Below are positions 32,715 to 40,653 of a stretch of DNA of 45,266 nt, one piece after another. Numbering within the stretch: the stretch's first letter is position 1; each line of letters opens with the position of its first letter. The notes under the pieces were generated by a model that saw nothing but the letters and a program-made list of their open reading frames with translations, did not search any database and was not told the origin of the DNA. Source of the stretch: Domibacillus indicus (GTDB lineage: Bacteria; Bacillota; Bacilli; Bacillales; Domibacillaceae); assembly GCF_023715895.1 (NCBI RefSeq), contig NZ_JAMBOO010000032.1:1-45266 (forward strand), given 5' to 3'. Made by a program: the position numbers and the translations under genes.

Positions 32715-32748
32715 AAAGCAGCGGGCCTCTGAACCGCTGCTTTTATTT
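32713..32748. terminator. Bidirectional terminator
   Basis: AAAAAGCAGCGG and CCGCTGCTTTTA pair between convergent yqxD-like and sinR genes. Confidence 0.88.
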
Positions 32749-33076
32749 ATTCATCCGCTTGTTTTTTCCACTTTTGAAAAGCTAAAAATTCCCGGAATTG
32801 CTCTTTGCTGATGCCCGATTCCATTGCTTCTTTCACCAGGTGAACCCATTCCTCATCGATCGAACCCAGGGACTGGTGCGGCTCAGTGATCAGAGACTCC
32901 ACGGATACGTCCAGAACCGCCGCAATTTTTGACAAAAATTGAATAGAAGGATTTATTTGCAAGCCCCGCTCTACCGAAGAAAGATATGATTTTGCTACGG
33001 CTGCCCGCAAAGCCAGTTCGGTCAGGGAAAGCTTTTTTTCCATGCGCAACTTTCGGATACGTTCTCCAATCGACAT
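32747..33076 (-). CDS. sinR: SinR-family transcriptional repressor (paralog 2, closest to SinR)
   Basis: A 109-residue protein very similar to B. subtilis SinR through its length: SLTELALRAAVAKSYLSSVE, RGLQINPSIQFLSKIAAVLD, VSVESLITE, then EEWVHLVKEAMESGISKEQF and REFLAFQKWKK. The recognition helix AKSYLSSVER is nearly identical to SinR (AKSYLSSIER), so it should bind GTTCTYT sites. In B. subtilis SinR represses matrix operons and is antagonised by SinI. The gene stands alone, far from sinI (27880). The ATG at 33076 has AAGGGTG upstream; in-frame upstream sequence has no initiation site. Its N-terminal half shares most residues with paralog 1. Confidence 0.9.
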   Translation of the reverse strand: MSIGERIRKLRMEKKLSLTELALRAAVAKSYLSSVERGLQINPSIQFLSKIAAVLDVSVESLITEPHQSLGSIDEEWVHLVKEAMESGISKEQFREFLAFQKWKKQADE

Positions 33077-33218
33077 CCTATCACCCTTATTCGTGTTTTC
33101 CTCTTTATTTTTAAATAGTATCAAAGAATCCGCTTCAATAATACAGATGAACAAAAAAAGCACAAAATTTAGTAACCGGGAAGGGAAGTGCTGTTCATCA
33201 GAAGCGGAGAATACCCAC

Positions 33219-33249
33219 AAAAAGAGCCGCGCCGGTTTAGTCTGCGGCT
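33219..33249 (-). terminator. Terminator after tatC
   Basis: On the minus strand AGCCGC...GCGGCT is followed by CTTTTTG. Confidence 0.6.
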
Positions 33250-33956
33250 GCGGCTAGTTTTCGCTTATAGACCATTTTGGACAGGGACACGCTTACTTCG
33301 TACAGCAGGATAAGCGGAATTATGACCAGAACGTCTGATAAAAAGTCAGGCGGCGTAATTAAAATCGAGACGACAATCAGGGCAAAGTACGCGAATTTAC
33401 GCGTTTTTTGCAGGTTATATGGATTTAAAATGCCAAGACTTGTTAAAAACATCATAACGACCGGCATTTCAAATAAAACGCCAAATGGCAATGTCATATG
33501 AAGCAGAAATTTAAAATATTTTTCAGTTGTAAAAAAAGTAGCAAACAAGTCGCCTGACAGTGACATTAAAAACGACAGGACAATAGGAAACAGGACGAAA
33601 TAACCGAAGGAAAGGCCGGCTATAAACAAGAAAAACAGCGCCGGAACATAGGTAACAGTCACTTTTCTCTCGGTTGGTGACAGGGCTGGCCGAACGAACA
33701 GCCATGTTTGGTGGGCTGCGACCGGTATGGTTGCCGCACCGGCTATAACTGCCGCGATCATCACATACACCATAATAATGTCGCTTGGACCGAGCAGCGC
33801 AAGCTTAAACGGGAGATCTTTTACGATGTACGCGTAGATATCCTGCACGAATGTAAAGGATACAATGAAAAAAACGAGAAATGAGGCAACGGTAATAATA
33901 AGCCGTTTACGCATTTCTTCAAAATGCTCAAGTGCTTTCATATTTTGATCTTCCAC
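33237..33956 (-). CDS. tatC: Sec-independent protein translocase TatC
   Basis: A 239-residue six-helix membrane protein, the signal-peptide receptor of the twin-arginine translocase. Motifs: N-terminal HFEEMRKRL (TatC hallmark HLxELRxR), FVRPALSPTERK, FGVLFEMPVV, and TRKFAYFALIVVSILITPPD (about 185-204). Start is GTG at 33956 with GGAGGT six bases upstream. Together with TatA and the Tat substrate PhoX, encoded upstream on the same strand, it makes a dedicated export module comparable to B. subtilis phoD-tatAd-tatCd. A terminator-like hairpin separates it from tatA. Confidence 0.97.
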   Translation of the reverse strand: MEDQNMKALEHFEEMRKRLIITVASFLVFFIVSFTFVQDIYAYIVKDLPFKLALLGPSDIIMVYVMIAAVIAGAATIPVAAHQTWLFVRPALSPTERKVTVTYVPALFFLFIAGLSFGYFVLFPIVLSFLMSLSGDLFATFFTTEKYFKFLLHMTLPFGVLFEMPVVMMFLTSLGILNPYNLQKTRKFAYFALIVVSILITPPDFLSDVLVIIPLILLYEVSVSLSKMVYKRKLAAAAD

Positions 33957-33968
33957 GATAGGACCTCC

Positions 33969-34003
33969 AAAAAAAGCCGCCCCGCAGCAGGCGGGGACAG
34001 CCG
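33969..34003 (-). terminator. Intra-operon terminator-like hairpin between tatA and tatC
   Basis: On the minus strand, GCTG-T-CCCCGC pairs with GCGGGGCGGC (one bulged T), followed by T7, immediately before the tatC ribosome binding site. Incomplete termination would give more TatA than TatC. Confidence 0.75.
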
Positions 34004-34009
34004 AAATGG

Positions 34010-34204
34010 TTAAACCAATGTTTTTTCTTTTTTCTTTTCCGTTTTTTCTTCGTCATCCGAGACAAGTTCACGGGTGGATTTTTTAAATTCTTTCAGTGTC
34101 GAGCCGAATGCACGGCCGATTTCCGGCAGCTTAGACGGTCCAAAAATAATTAATGCGATGACGAGGATTAAAACTAATCCGGGTACTCCGATATTTTGCA
34201 GCAT
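34010..34204 (-). CDS. tatA: Twin-arginine translocase subunit TatA
   Basis: A 64-residue protein with a short N-terminal membrane helix (about 5-20, [20 protein letters not shown]), the [14 protein letters not shown] hinge and amphipathic helix, and a charged Lys/Glu tail. This is the standard TatA/E layout, the pore-forming or membrane-weakening subunit. GGAGGA lies upstream of the ATG. It lies between phoX and tatC. Confidence 0.97.
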   Translation of the reverse strand: MLQNIGVPGLVLILVIALIIFGPSKLPEIGRAFGSTLKEFKKSTRELVSDDEEKTEKKKEKTLV

Positions 34205-34216
34205 AAAACATCCTCC

Positions 34217-35860
34217 TTAATATTTAAATCCAGTAATCGCCACAACAGAAGGGCGAGGCTGGTTGTCGCCTTTACGGTGCGGCCACATGCTCGTTGGATT
34301 GTTGATATCTTCTGTTTCTTCGCCCGGGTGCTGAACGGCAAGGAACAGCGTTGTTTCATCGTCTGTAAAGCAAGGTCCTGTTAATTCCGCGTCAATTGGC
34401 GCAGATGCAAACTGGTAGGCTTCACCCATTGCTGCCCCGCTTGTTGGAATAACGAAGACGCCGTTGTTTTTAAATGTTTCAAAAACACCTTTGTTCATTG
34501 AACCTGAAGACATATCTGTTACAGTCCAAAGGTTGCCTTCGCTGTCGAATGTTAAGTTATCCGGTGCGCTGAATCCGCTTTGGCGTCCGCCGCAGGCGAA
34601 AATTTCAAAGTCGAATGTTAATGAACCAAGGTCATCGTTTGTTTCAAGGAAACGGGTAATGTGACCGTGAATATTGCCGTGTTTTGCATTGTTTGTGTGT
34701 GCAATAAATACAGACTTGTCAAACGGACTGATTTCCACGTCTTCTGGACGGTCTGTTGGTGTTGCTCCTAAAAGAATCGCTGCATCATGAGCGTGAACAA
34801 GGACATCAGCCTGCGTCTGGAATTTAGCAAGAATATCTGCATTTCCTTTTGCAGCCGCCCGGACTGCTTCAATGGTTAAAGCAACCCAAGTTCCTTTGCC
34901 CAAGTTTGCTGCATACAGTGTACCTTCTTCAAGCAAGTCGGAATTCGCTTGCTTGCGAGATTCAACATATTTGTTTTTGCTAATGAATTTGTAAACACAT
35001 GCATCTTGTTTGTCGTCACCCATATAAACAGCGATACGTCCGTCATTTGTTAAGCCCATTGCCGCGTTTTCATGGTGGAAACGGCCAAGCGCAGTGTGCT
35101 TGCGCGGTGCGAAGTTCGGATCAAATGGGTCTACCTCAAGGATCCAGCCGTAATGCGTTTCATTTAAAGAAGCGGCCTCTGATGTGGATTCATAGTTTTC
35201 TTCTGCAGACAAAACCGTGTTCCAAAGTGTTTTTCCGCCGGAGCAGTTTGCAAACGTACCCTGAACAATATCTACACTGCCGACTGCTTTTGATCCGCGA
35301 GCAGGACCTGTTAAACGGAATGGTGTCAATCCGGAAATCCGGCGGGCATATTTTGATGACGTATCCATTTTCCATACGCCTTCTTCATCCTGACGAATTT
35401 CAATAATGGAACCGCCTTGGTTATATAGAAGCTTTTGAATTTGAGAAGCGGAATATTTACCGTTTACCGGAGCGCCTGTTACCCACAGGTCACTTGTATA
35501 TTCATGGTTAACCCAGAGAAGACCATGCTGATTCGATCCATCAATTGGGAAAAACATGGTGAAGTCATTGTTGTAACCAAATGTGTCGCCAGATTTATTA
35601 ATAACGTCTCCGTAAGATGCAATTACATCGTATTTATAGCCGCGCGGCAGAACAAGCTCGTCTTTTCCGGATGCTTCAATTGGCGTGAACTTTACGCCCG
35701 ATACTTTTTTCTTGCGTCCGAACAAATGAGAAGCAGCTTTTGTCCCTTCTGCCTGTGTTTTCGGCGCGAATGCACCCAGCCCAGCAGATGCAACGGTTAA
35801 AGCGGTAACCCCTGTACCGACATAAGTTAAAAATTTTCGTCTGTTTAAGTCTTGCGACAT
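34217..35860 (-). CDS. phoX: PhoX-family alkaline phosphatase with Tat signal peptide
   Basis: A 547-residue exported phosphatase (PhoX, formerly DUF839). The N-terminus MSQDLNRRKFLTYVG has the twin-arginine RRKFL motif, then a hydrophobic core and a cleavage-like TQAEG (about 34-38). PhoX motifs: LLWVNHEYTSD, NCSGGKTLWNTVLSAEENYE, GRFHHENAAMG, CFTDDETTLFLAVQHPGEE. PhoX enzymes are metal-containing (Fe/Ca) phosphomonoesterases folded before export, which explains the Tat signal and linked tat genes. ATG at 35860 has AAAGGTGGG seven bases upstream; GTG at 35872 overlaps that site. PhoP-box-like repeats upstream suggest induction by phosphate starvation. Confidence 0.93.
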   Translation of the reverse strand: MSQDLNRRKFLTYVGTGVTALTVASAGLGAFAPKTQAEGTKAASHLFGRKKKVSGVKFTPIEASGKDELVLPRGYKYDVIASYGDVINKSGDTFGYNNDFTMFFPIDGSNQHGLLWVNHEYTSDLWVTGAPVNGKYSASQIQKLLYNQGGSIIEIRQDEEGVWKMDTSSKYARRISGLTPFRLTGPARGSKAVGSVDIVQGTFANCSGGKTLWNTVLSAEENYESTSEAASLNETHYGWILEVDPFDPNFAPRKHTALGRFHHENAAMGLTNDGRIAVYMGDDKQDACVYKFISKNKYVESRKQANSDLLEEGTLYAANLGKGTWVALTIEAVRAAAKGNADILAKFQTQADVLVHAHDAAILLGATPTDRPEDVEISPFDKSVFIAHTNNAKHGNIHGHITRFLETNDDLGSLTFDFEIFACGGRQSGFSAPDNLTFDSEGNLWTVTDMSSGSMNKGVFETFKNNGVFVIPTSGAAMGEAYQFASAPIDAELTGPCFTDDETTLFLAVQHPGEETEDINNPTSMWPHRKGDNQPRPSVVAITGFKY

Positions 35861-35925
35861 TACTGAACCCACCTTTATGTATTTTTGTTCCCCAGAGCTA
35901 TGGTAGTAAAAAAGTATGAAGTGAA

Positions 35926-35972
35926 TGTAGAAAATTTGTGTGAATTATGTAAAAGATTATTAAGTTTGTAAA
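35926..35972 (-). promoter_or_regulatory. PhoP-box-like repeats upstream of phoX
   Basis: On the minus strand the hexamers TTTACA (35972-35967), TTTACA (35953-35948), TTCACA (35944-35939) and TCTACA (35931-35926) resemble the PhoP repeat TTHACA. Spacing is irregular (19, 9 and 13) rather than a clean 11 bp. CATACT near 35913 could be the -10. Confidence 0.35.
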
Positions 35973-36030
35973 AAAATTTGAAACTATTTCCTTTTTGTTT
36001 CGTAGAAAGAAGCAAAGAGGTGATCGATAA

Positions 36031-36195
36031 ATGAAAGTATTTATTGGATCTATTATAGTGCTTCTTCTGATTGGGGCAGGCATTTGGCTTATGTTGTCGC
36101 CTATGTTTAACAAAGTGGGGGAGACAGCAGACAAAGTAAAGAACAGGTTGAAGGAGGAAGAACATGGAGAAACTGATACCGAAAAAGAAAAGTAA
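36031..36195 (+). CDS. Small single-pass membrane protein (54 residues) coupled to an SPFH protein
   Basis: ATG at 36031 follows AAAGAGGTG. The N-terminus MKVFIGSIIVLLLIGAGIWL is a membrane helix, followed by a charged, helical tail rich in Lys and Glu (KVKNRLKEEEHGETDTEKEK). No family recognised. It overlaps the next gene by 32 bases, so the two are translationally coupled and may form one membrane complex. Confidence 0.65.
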   Translation: MKVFIGSIIVLLLIGAGIWLMLSPMFNKVGETADKVKNRLKEEEHGETDTEKEK

Positions 36196-37015
36196 GGGCC
36201 CAAACAAGAAGGTATTGGGCGGTTCGCTTGTTGCTTTGGCACTTATTCTCGGTTTAGCTCTTTTATCGATGTTTATTGAAAAAATTCCAAATGGCTACGT
36301 AGGGGTCGTGTACAGCCCGAACGGCGGTGTGCAGGAGGATACACTGGGGCAGGGATGGCATGTTGTCGGCTTATTTGATAAAGTGACGATTTATCCGGTC
36401 CGCATGCAGACCGTAAACTATAAAGATATACAAGTGGCCACATCTGACGGTAAAAGCGTAACCGTTGATTTCGCCTATAACTACAGCATCCAGCCGGATA
36501 AAGTAGTAGATGTGTTTAACCAGTTCGGCCCGATTGAAGTAGAGCAGATTGAAGATTCGTATTTGCGTACGCGCTTATGGGATGCAGGCCGAAAAGGCAT
36601 TGCCAAATACTCGGTTATTGACACATATGGAGAAAAGTCATCGGAAGCGGCAGTCGATGTACAAACGCTGTTTGCGGAGGATATTAAAGATTTAGGATTT
36701 GTTGTTGATAATATGACATTAGGTGTACCAAAGCCGGATAAATCCACCCAGGCAGCGATTGACAAACGGGTAGAAGCCGCCCAGGAGCTTGAAAGAAAAC
36801 AAATTGAGCTAAAGATAGCGGAAGCGGAAGCGCAGAAAAAGAAAATTGAAGCGCAGGGTATTGCCGAGTACAACCAGATTATTAAAGAGTCCATTTCACA
36901 GGAAGTCATTCAAAACAAATGGATTGAAAAATGGGATGGTGTGATGCCGAAAGCAACCGGATCAAACCAGTTAATTTCCATCCCGCTGGACGAAGGAGCC
37001 TCCAGCCAGCCATAA
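36164..37015 (+). CDS. SPFH/Band 7 (prohibitin-like) membrane protein
   Basis: A 283-residue protein. A basic N-terminus (PKKKSKGPNKK) precedes one membrane helix (about 18-38). A Band 7 domain (about 40-205) includes GYVGVVYSPNGGVQEDTLGQ, GWHVV and MQTVNYKDIQVATSDGKSVT. A long charged coiled coil follows (about 205-245; ELERKQIELKIAEAEAQKKK) and a short tail. SPFH proteins form large oligomeric rings or scaffolds at membranes. GAAGGAGGAAG precedes the ATG inside the small upstream gene. Divergent from phoX. The partner process is unknown. Confidence 0.88.
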   Translation: MEKLIPKKKSKGPNKKVLGGSLVALALILGLALLSMFIEKIPNGYVGVVYSPNGGVQEDTLGQGWHVVGLFDKVTIYPVRMQTVNYKDIQVATSDGKSVTVDFAYNYSIQPDKVVDVFNQFGPIEVEQIEDSYLRTRLWDAGRKGIAKYSVIDTYGEKSSEAAVDVQTLFAEDIKDLGFVVDNMTLGVPKPDKSTQAAIDKRVEAAQELERKQIELKIAEAEAQKKKIEAQGIAEYNQIIKESISQEVIQNKWIEKWDGVMPKATGSNQLISIPLDEGASSQP

Positions 37016-37017
37016 GC

Positions 37018-37057
37018 CAAAAGGGTCTTACTGTTTACAGTAAGACCCTTTTTTTTT
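37018..37057 (+). terminator. Terminator after the SPFH gene
   Basis: AAAAGGGTCTTACTG and CAGTAAGACCCTTTT form a perfect stem followed by more T residues. Confidence 0.93.
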
Positions 37058-37140
37058 GAAAAATCGTTCATGGTTTTTGTTTTCTTTTATGGTAAAATTG
37101 CCTAGTAACGATAAGTGAAGAGAGCTGGAGGAAAGAAAAA

Positions 37141-38586
37141 ATGAAAAAATGGTTAATGCTGCTCACGGCGTTGTTTGTAGTCATTGGTATCATGCAGCCT
37201 GCCCAGGCCGCGGCAGAAACAGCTTTTTATACAAAATCCGCGGTTGCACACACAGATGGAACCACTACACCGGTTTATGCATTGAATGAACCGATGACCC
37301 TTCAAATTGACTGGGTGTACAGTGGAAAAGAGCCTGCTCTGTATAAAGTGCCGACTCCTTTTTACATTAGTAAGGACGGAGAAGAGCCGCTGAAAACATC
37401 GTCTGGGGAAACGATTGGAACATTAAAGATGAACGCTGCGGACAATACGGCTATCGCTGTGCTGGAGGAAGATGTACAGTCAGGTGTAAAAGGAACTGCC
37501 AACGTTCCAGTGGTATTCAAGGAAGACAAGCTGGCGAAAATAGGCGCCTACGGTGTAGCTTTTCCGACCGGCGAACAGCTTTCCTTTACGATTACGGAGG
37601 AAGCAGCGGGAGCCATCAAAATGGTGGCACTGGATGCCAAGTCAAAAGAAAAGCTGGCTGGTGCTTCGTTCACGATTGTAAATGAGGGAGGAAAAGTAGT
37701 CGCTTCGCTCAAGACGAATGCAGAGGGAGAAGCATCGGTGCCTAACCTGCCGTTCGGTACATACACGGTCACTCAAACAGCAGCGCCTGATGGCTACGCG
37801 GTTCCGCTGGAGCCCTGGAAGCTGGATTTGAACACCGTCCTTGTGACAAAAGAAATTATGCATGAAAAGTCTACAGGATTAACGGGAGCTTTAAACATTA
37901 CAGCTGTTGAGAAAGGAACGGCTGTACCGATTGCCGGAGCTGAATTTGAGCTCAAAACAGAAAATGGCCTTTATTCAAAAAAAGTAGTGACGGATGCGAA
38001 AGGAAAAGCTTCGCTAACCGGTCTTTCCTATGGCACTTACGAGCTGACTCAAACAAAAACAGACAGTGACTATGTGCTGCCGACGGAGTCCTGGACAGTG
38101 ACGATCGGCCGTCAGACGCCGGTGGAACAAAAAGTGGAAAACAGCCTTGTGAATGCCTATGGCACCTTAAAGGTTACGCTGACAGATGCTTCATCCGGGG
38201 CGGAGCTTAAGGGAGCGGAATTTTCTCTTTATGATGAAGAAAAGGAGCTCGTTTCCAAGGTTGTAACAGATGACAACGGAGTTGCTTCTTTTACAAGTTT
38301 AAAGGCCGGAAGCTATAAATTGGAAGAAACCGATGCACCAGATGGTTATACACGCTCAACGGGCCAAACAGATGTCACGATCAAAAGCGGTGAAACAGTG
38401 GATATAGAAATGGAGAATACAAAAACGGCGGAGGCTTCTTCCACAACAACCTCTGTGAAAACAAAAGCAGCTGGAACCGAAACGCTTCCACAAACCGGAG
38501 ATGAATCGGATGCTCTGTATCTGTTTGCTGGTGTGCTGCTTGCAGCGGGTGCCTGGCTGCTGATGAGAAAAGGAAAACGTGCGTGA
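37141..38586 (+). CDS. LPXTG-anchored surface protein with Cna-B/SpaA-like repeats
   Basis: A 481-residue secreted protein. Signal peptide about 1-24 (AQAAA); N-terminal beta domain (about 25-155); three SpaA/Cna-B domains (about 158-245, 248-338, 342-430), each opening with a K-L/T-GA-F/E motif (EKLAGASFTI, VPIAGAEFEL, AELKGAEFSL) and closing with an E-box-like strand (YTVTQTAAPDGY, YELTQTKTDSDY, YKLEETDAPDGY). The C-terminal sorting signal is LPQTG, a hydrophobic helix and the tail RKGKRA. Such domains often form internal isopeptide bonds, as in pilins and adhesins. A pilin Lys motif is not evident. The following gene is a sortase, overlapping by four bases. Confidence 0.9.
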   Translation: MKKWLMLLTALFVVIGIMQPAQAAAETAFYTKSAVAHTDGTTTPVYALNEPMTLQIDWVYSGKEPALYKVPTPFYISKDGEEPLKTSSGETIGTLKMNAADNTAIAVLEEDVQSGVKGTANVPVVFKEDKLAKIGAYGVAFPTGEQLSFTITEEAAGAIKMVALDAKSKEKLAGASFTIVNEGGKVVASLKTNAEGEASVPNLPFGTYTVTQTAAPDGYAVPLEPWKLDLNTVLVTKEIMHEKSTGLTGALNITAVEKGTAVPIAGAEFELKTENGLYSKKVVTDAKGKASLTGLSYGTYELTQTKTDSDYVLPTESWTVTIGRQTPVEQKVENSLVNAYGTLKVTLTDASSGAELKGAEFSLYDEEKELVSKVVTDDNGVASFTSLKAGSYKLEETDAPDGYTRSTGQTDVTIKSGETVDIEMENTKTAEASSTTTSVKTKAAGTETLPQTGDESDALYLFAGVLLAAGAWLLMRKGKRA

Positions 38587-39224
38587 AGATAAGACAGGTT
38601 ATCGGTGTGCTTTGTATTCTGACAGCGATTGTGCTGATCGGGGCTCCTTTTTTAAAGTATGAACTGCTTGAAGCCAAATCGAGCCATGTAACGGCGCAAT
38701 CACTGACACCGGAAAAAATCGAGCAAAACAACAAGAAGCCTGCAGAGTTTGATATGGAATCTATTGAACCGCCCTCTGTTATGGATACAGTCGTAAAGGA
38801 AGCCAAAGCAGACGAAGAATCGGTTGTCGGCCAAATCCGGATTCCCTCGGTAAACTTGGATCTGCCCATTTTAAAAGGGACGACGAACGAAAATTTAATG
38901 GCCGGCGCCACAACAATGCGGGAAAATCAATGGATGGGTGTTGGCAATTATCCGCTTGCCGGGCATCACATGAACCGGGAAGATCTCCTGTTTAGCCCCG
39001 TTTTGAAGGTGAAAAAAGGCGACCTCATTTATGTAACGGATTTAACGTATGAATATACGTACAGCGTCACTAAAACAGAAGTAGTGCATGAAAGCCGAAC
39101 AGATGTGATAGAGAATACAATTGAACCGAACATCACACTGGTCACTTGCTATAATTCTGACGATCGTACAAAGCGGTTTATTGTAACCGGAGAATTAAAG
39201 GAAACACATGAATATAAAAAATAA
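38583..39224 (+). CDS. srtA: Class A sortase
   Basis: A 213-residue membrane-anchored transpeptidase. N-terminal helix about 4-24, linker to about 78, sortase domain about 80-210. Catalytic residues: His 128 (LAGHHM), Cys 189 (TLVTCY) and Arg 198 (TKRF). ENLMAGATTMRENQWMGVGN and SPVLKVKKGD closely resemble class A sortases of the B. anthracis type. It should cleave LPXTG, such as LPQTG in the adjacent protein, and join it to cell-wall peptide. GTG start overlaps the upstream stop. Confidence 0.92.
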   Translation: MKIRQVIGVLCILTAIVLIGAPFLKYELLEAKSSHVTAQSLTPEKIEQNNKKPAEFDMESIEPPSVMDTVVKEAKADEESVVGQIRIPSVNLDLPILKGTTNENLMAGATTMRENQWMGVGNYPLAGHHMNREDLLFSPVLKVKKGDLIYVTDLTYEYTYSVTKTEVVHESRTDVIENTIEPNITLVTCYNSDDRTKRFIVTGELKETHEYKK

Positions 39225-39257
39225 AGGCGCCTTTTATAGGTGCCTTTATTTTTTTTT
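39222..39257 (+). terminator. Terminator after the sortase gene
   Basis: AAAGGCGCC and GGTGCCTTT pair and are followed by a long T run. Confidence 0.88.
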
Positions 39258-39297
39258 GAACAAAAAAGAATGTAATAGTAAATTTTATGATTACATG

Positions 39298-39339
39298 TTG
39301 CATTTTTCCAGTAGTTCTGTATTATTTATGTTAGTACAG
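39298..39339 (+). promoter_or_regulatory. Putative promoter and operator of the YtrA-type operon
   Basis: TTGCAT (39298-39303) and TATTAT (39320-39325) are 16 bases apart. The inverted repeat CTGTATTA (39317-39324) and TAGTACAG (39332-39339), with one mismatch, overlaps the -10 and suits autorepression by the dimeric regulator. Confidence 0.45.
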
Positions 39340-39371
39340 TTAATACGGTTTGGGGAAAAAGGAGGACGGCG

Positions 39372-39761
39372 ATGTTTACGATTGACACGAGAAGCCGTGT
39401 GCCGATATACGAGCAGCTCACAGAAAAAATAAAAGAATTAATCATTCGCGATGTCATGAAGGCAGACGAGCAGCTGCCATCAGTCCGTACGCTGGCGCAG
39501 GAATTAACCATTAATCCAAATACAATCCAAAAAGCGTATCGGGAGCTTGAGCGGGAAGGGTTTATTTACTCTATTCCGGGCAAAGGAAGCTTCGTGTCGC
39601 CGGTTAAAAACGAAATCAATAAGGAGCGGGTGGAGATGCTGAAACACGAACTTGAACGGATCGTCGGGGAGATTTTGTACCTCGGCGTGCCGAAGGATGA
39701 AGTGATCAAGCTGATTGAAACGATACAGGAGCCGGAAAGGGGAGCAGACAAAAATGATTAA
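39372..39761 (+). CDS. GntR-family regulator, YtrA subfamily
   Basis: A 129-residue regulator: winged helix-turn-helix of GntR type (about 10-75) with PIYEQLTEKIKELI, LPSVRTLAQELTINPNTIQKAYRELEREGFIY (adjoining motifs) and GKGSFV. A short helical tail (about 76-125) follows in place of a ligand domain, which defines the YtrA subfamily. These usually repress a linked ABC transporter and respond to envelope stress or antibiotics. AAAGGAGG precedes the ATG. Its end overlaps the ATPase gene by eight bases. Confidence 0.93.
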   Translation: MFTIDTRSRVPIYEQLTEKIKELIIRDVMKADEQLPSVRTLAQELTINPNTIQKAYRELEREGFIYSIPGKGSFVSPVKNEINKERVEMLKHELERIVGEILYLGVPKDEVIKLIETIQEPERGADKND

Positions 39762-40653
39762 AGCGGATCATCTGTCAAAGCGGTTTGGCCGTTTTGAAGC
39801 CGTAAAGGATGTACAGATGCATGTGAAAAAAGGATCGATTTATGGGCTGCTTGGCTCCAATGGTGCCGGAAAAACGACACTGCTCAAAATGCTGTCCGGT
39901 ATTATGAGAGCTGATCAGGGCAGCGCTGTAATCGAAGAAAAATCGATTTTTGAACAGCCGGAAGTAAAAAAACGGATCCTGTTTATCCCGGACCAGCCAT
40001 ACTTCTTTCATCAAACTTCTCTGCTTCAAATGGCTCACTTTTATGCAGCGGTTTATGACCGGTGGAATGAAGAACGATTTCAACAGCTGTATCATCATTT
40101 TAATCTCAACCCAAAAGCAAAGCTTTCACGTATGTCTAAAGGGATGCAGCGCCAGGCCGCTTTTATTTTAACGCTCTCGGCCATGCCGGATGCGCTTATT
40201 TTGGACGAGCCTTTTGATGGGCTGGACCCAGTTGTGCGCCAGCAGGTTAAAAATCTTTTGATTCAAGATGTCAGCAGCCGTTCTATGACGGTTCTTGTTT
40301 CCTCACACAACCTGCGGGAAATGGAAGACTTTTGTGATGCCGTCGGTGTTATGCATAAAGGAAGCCTTTTGTATGAGCGTGATTTAGAGGAACTGAAAAC
40401 CGATGTGAGCAAGCTGCAGGTGGCATTTAAAAAGATGCCGGACGAGTCGTTCATTAAAGGCATGGATGTGATGCATTATGAGAAACGGGGCCGGGTGCTG
40501 ACCTGTATTGTTCGCGGAAATGAGGGAGACATTGACCGGCACGTACGATCTTATGAACCAGCTATTTACGACGTGCTGCCGTTAACACTTGAAGAAATTT
40601 TTACGTACGAAATGGGGAGTGTCGGCTATGAAATCCGGAATCTTATCGTTTAA
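39754..40653 (+). CDS. ABC-2-type transporter ATP-binding protein
   Basis: A 299-residue ATPase: Walker A GLLGSNGAGKTTLLK (about 31-45), signature LSRMSKGMQRQAAF, Walker B ALILDEPFDGLD, switch His in SSHNLREME. The C-terminal ~90 residues are an extra regulatory domain. The signature is SKGMQ rather than LSGGQ, common in the YtrB/BcrA-like group. The ATG at 39754 lies within the end of the regulator gene with GGGGAG upstream. It should power the permease encoded next, whose start overlaps. Confidence 0.92.
   Translation: MIKADHLSKRFGRFEAVKDVQMHVKKGSIYGLLGSNGAGKTTLLKMLSGIMRADQGSAVIEEKSIFEQPEVKKRILFIPDQPYFFHQTSLLQMAHFYAAVYDRWNEERFQQLYHHFNLNPKAKLSRMSKGMQRQAAFILTLSAMPDALILDEPFDGLDPVVRQQVKNLLIQDVSSRSMTVLVSSHNLREMEDFCDAVGVMHKGSLLYERDLEELKTDVSKLQVAFKKMPDESFIKGMDVMHYEKRGRVLTCIVRGNEGDIDRHVRSYEPAIYDVLPLTLEEIFTYEMGSVGYEIRNLIV

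Noticed and set aside
34999-35406. A 135-codon frame antisense to phoX
   Set aside because: Low-quality composition, no ribosome binding site, and lies fully within a gene with strong family motifs.
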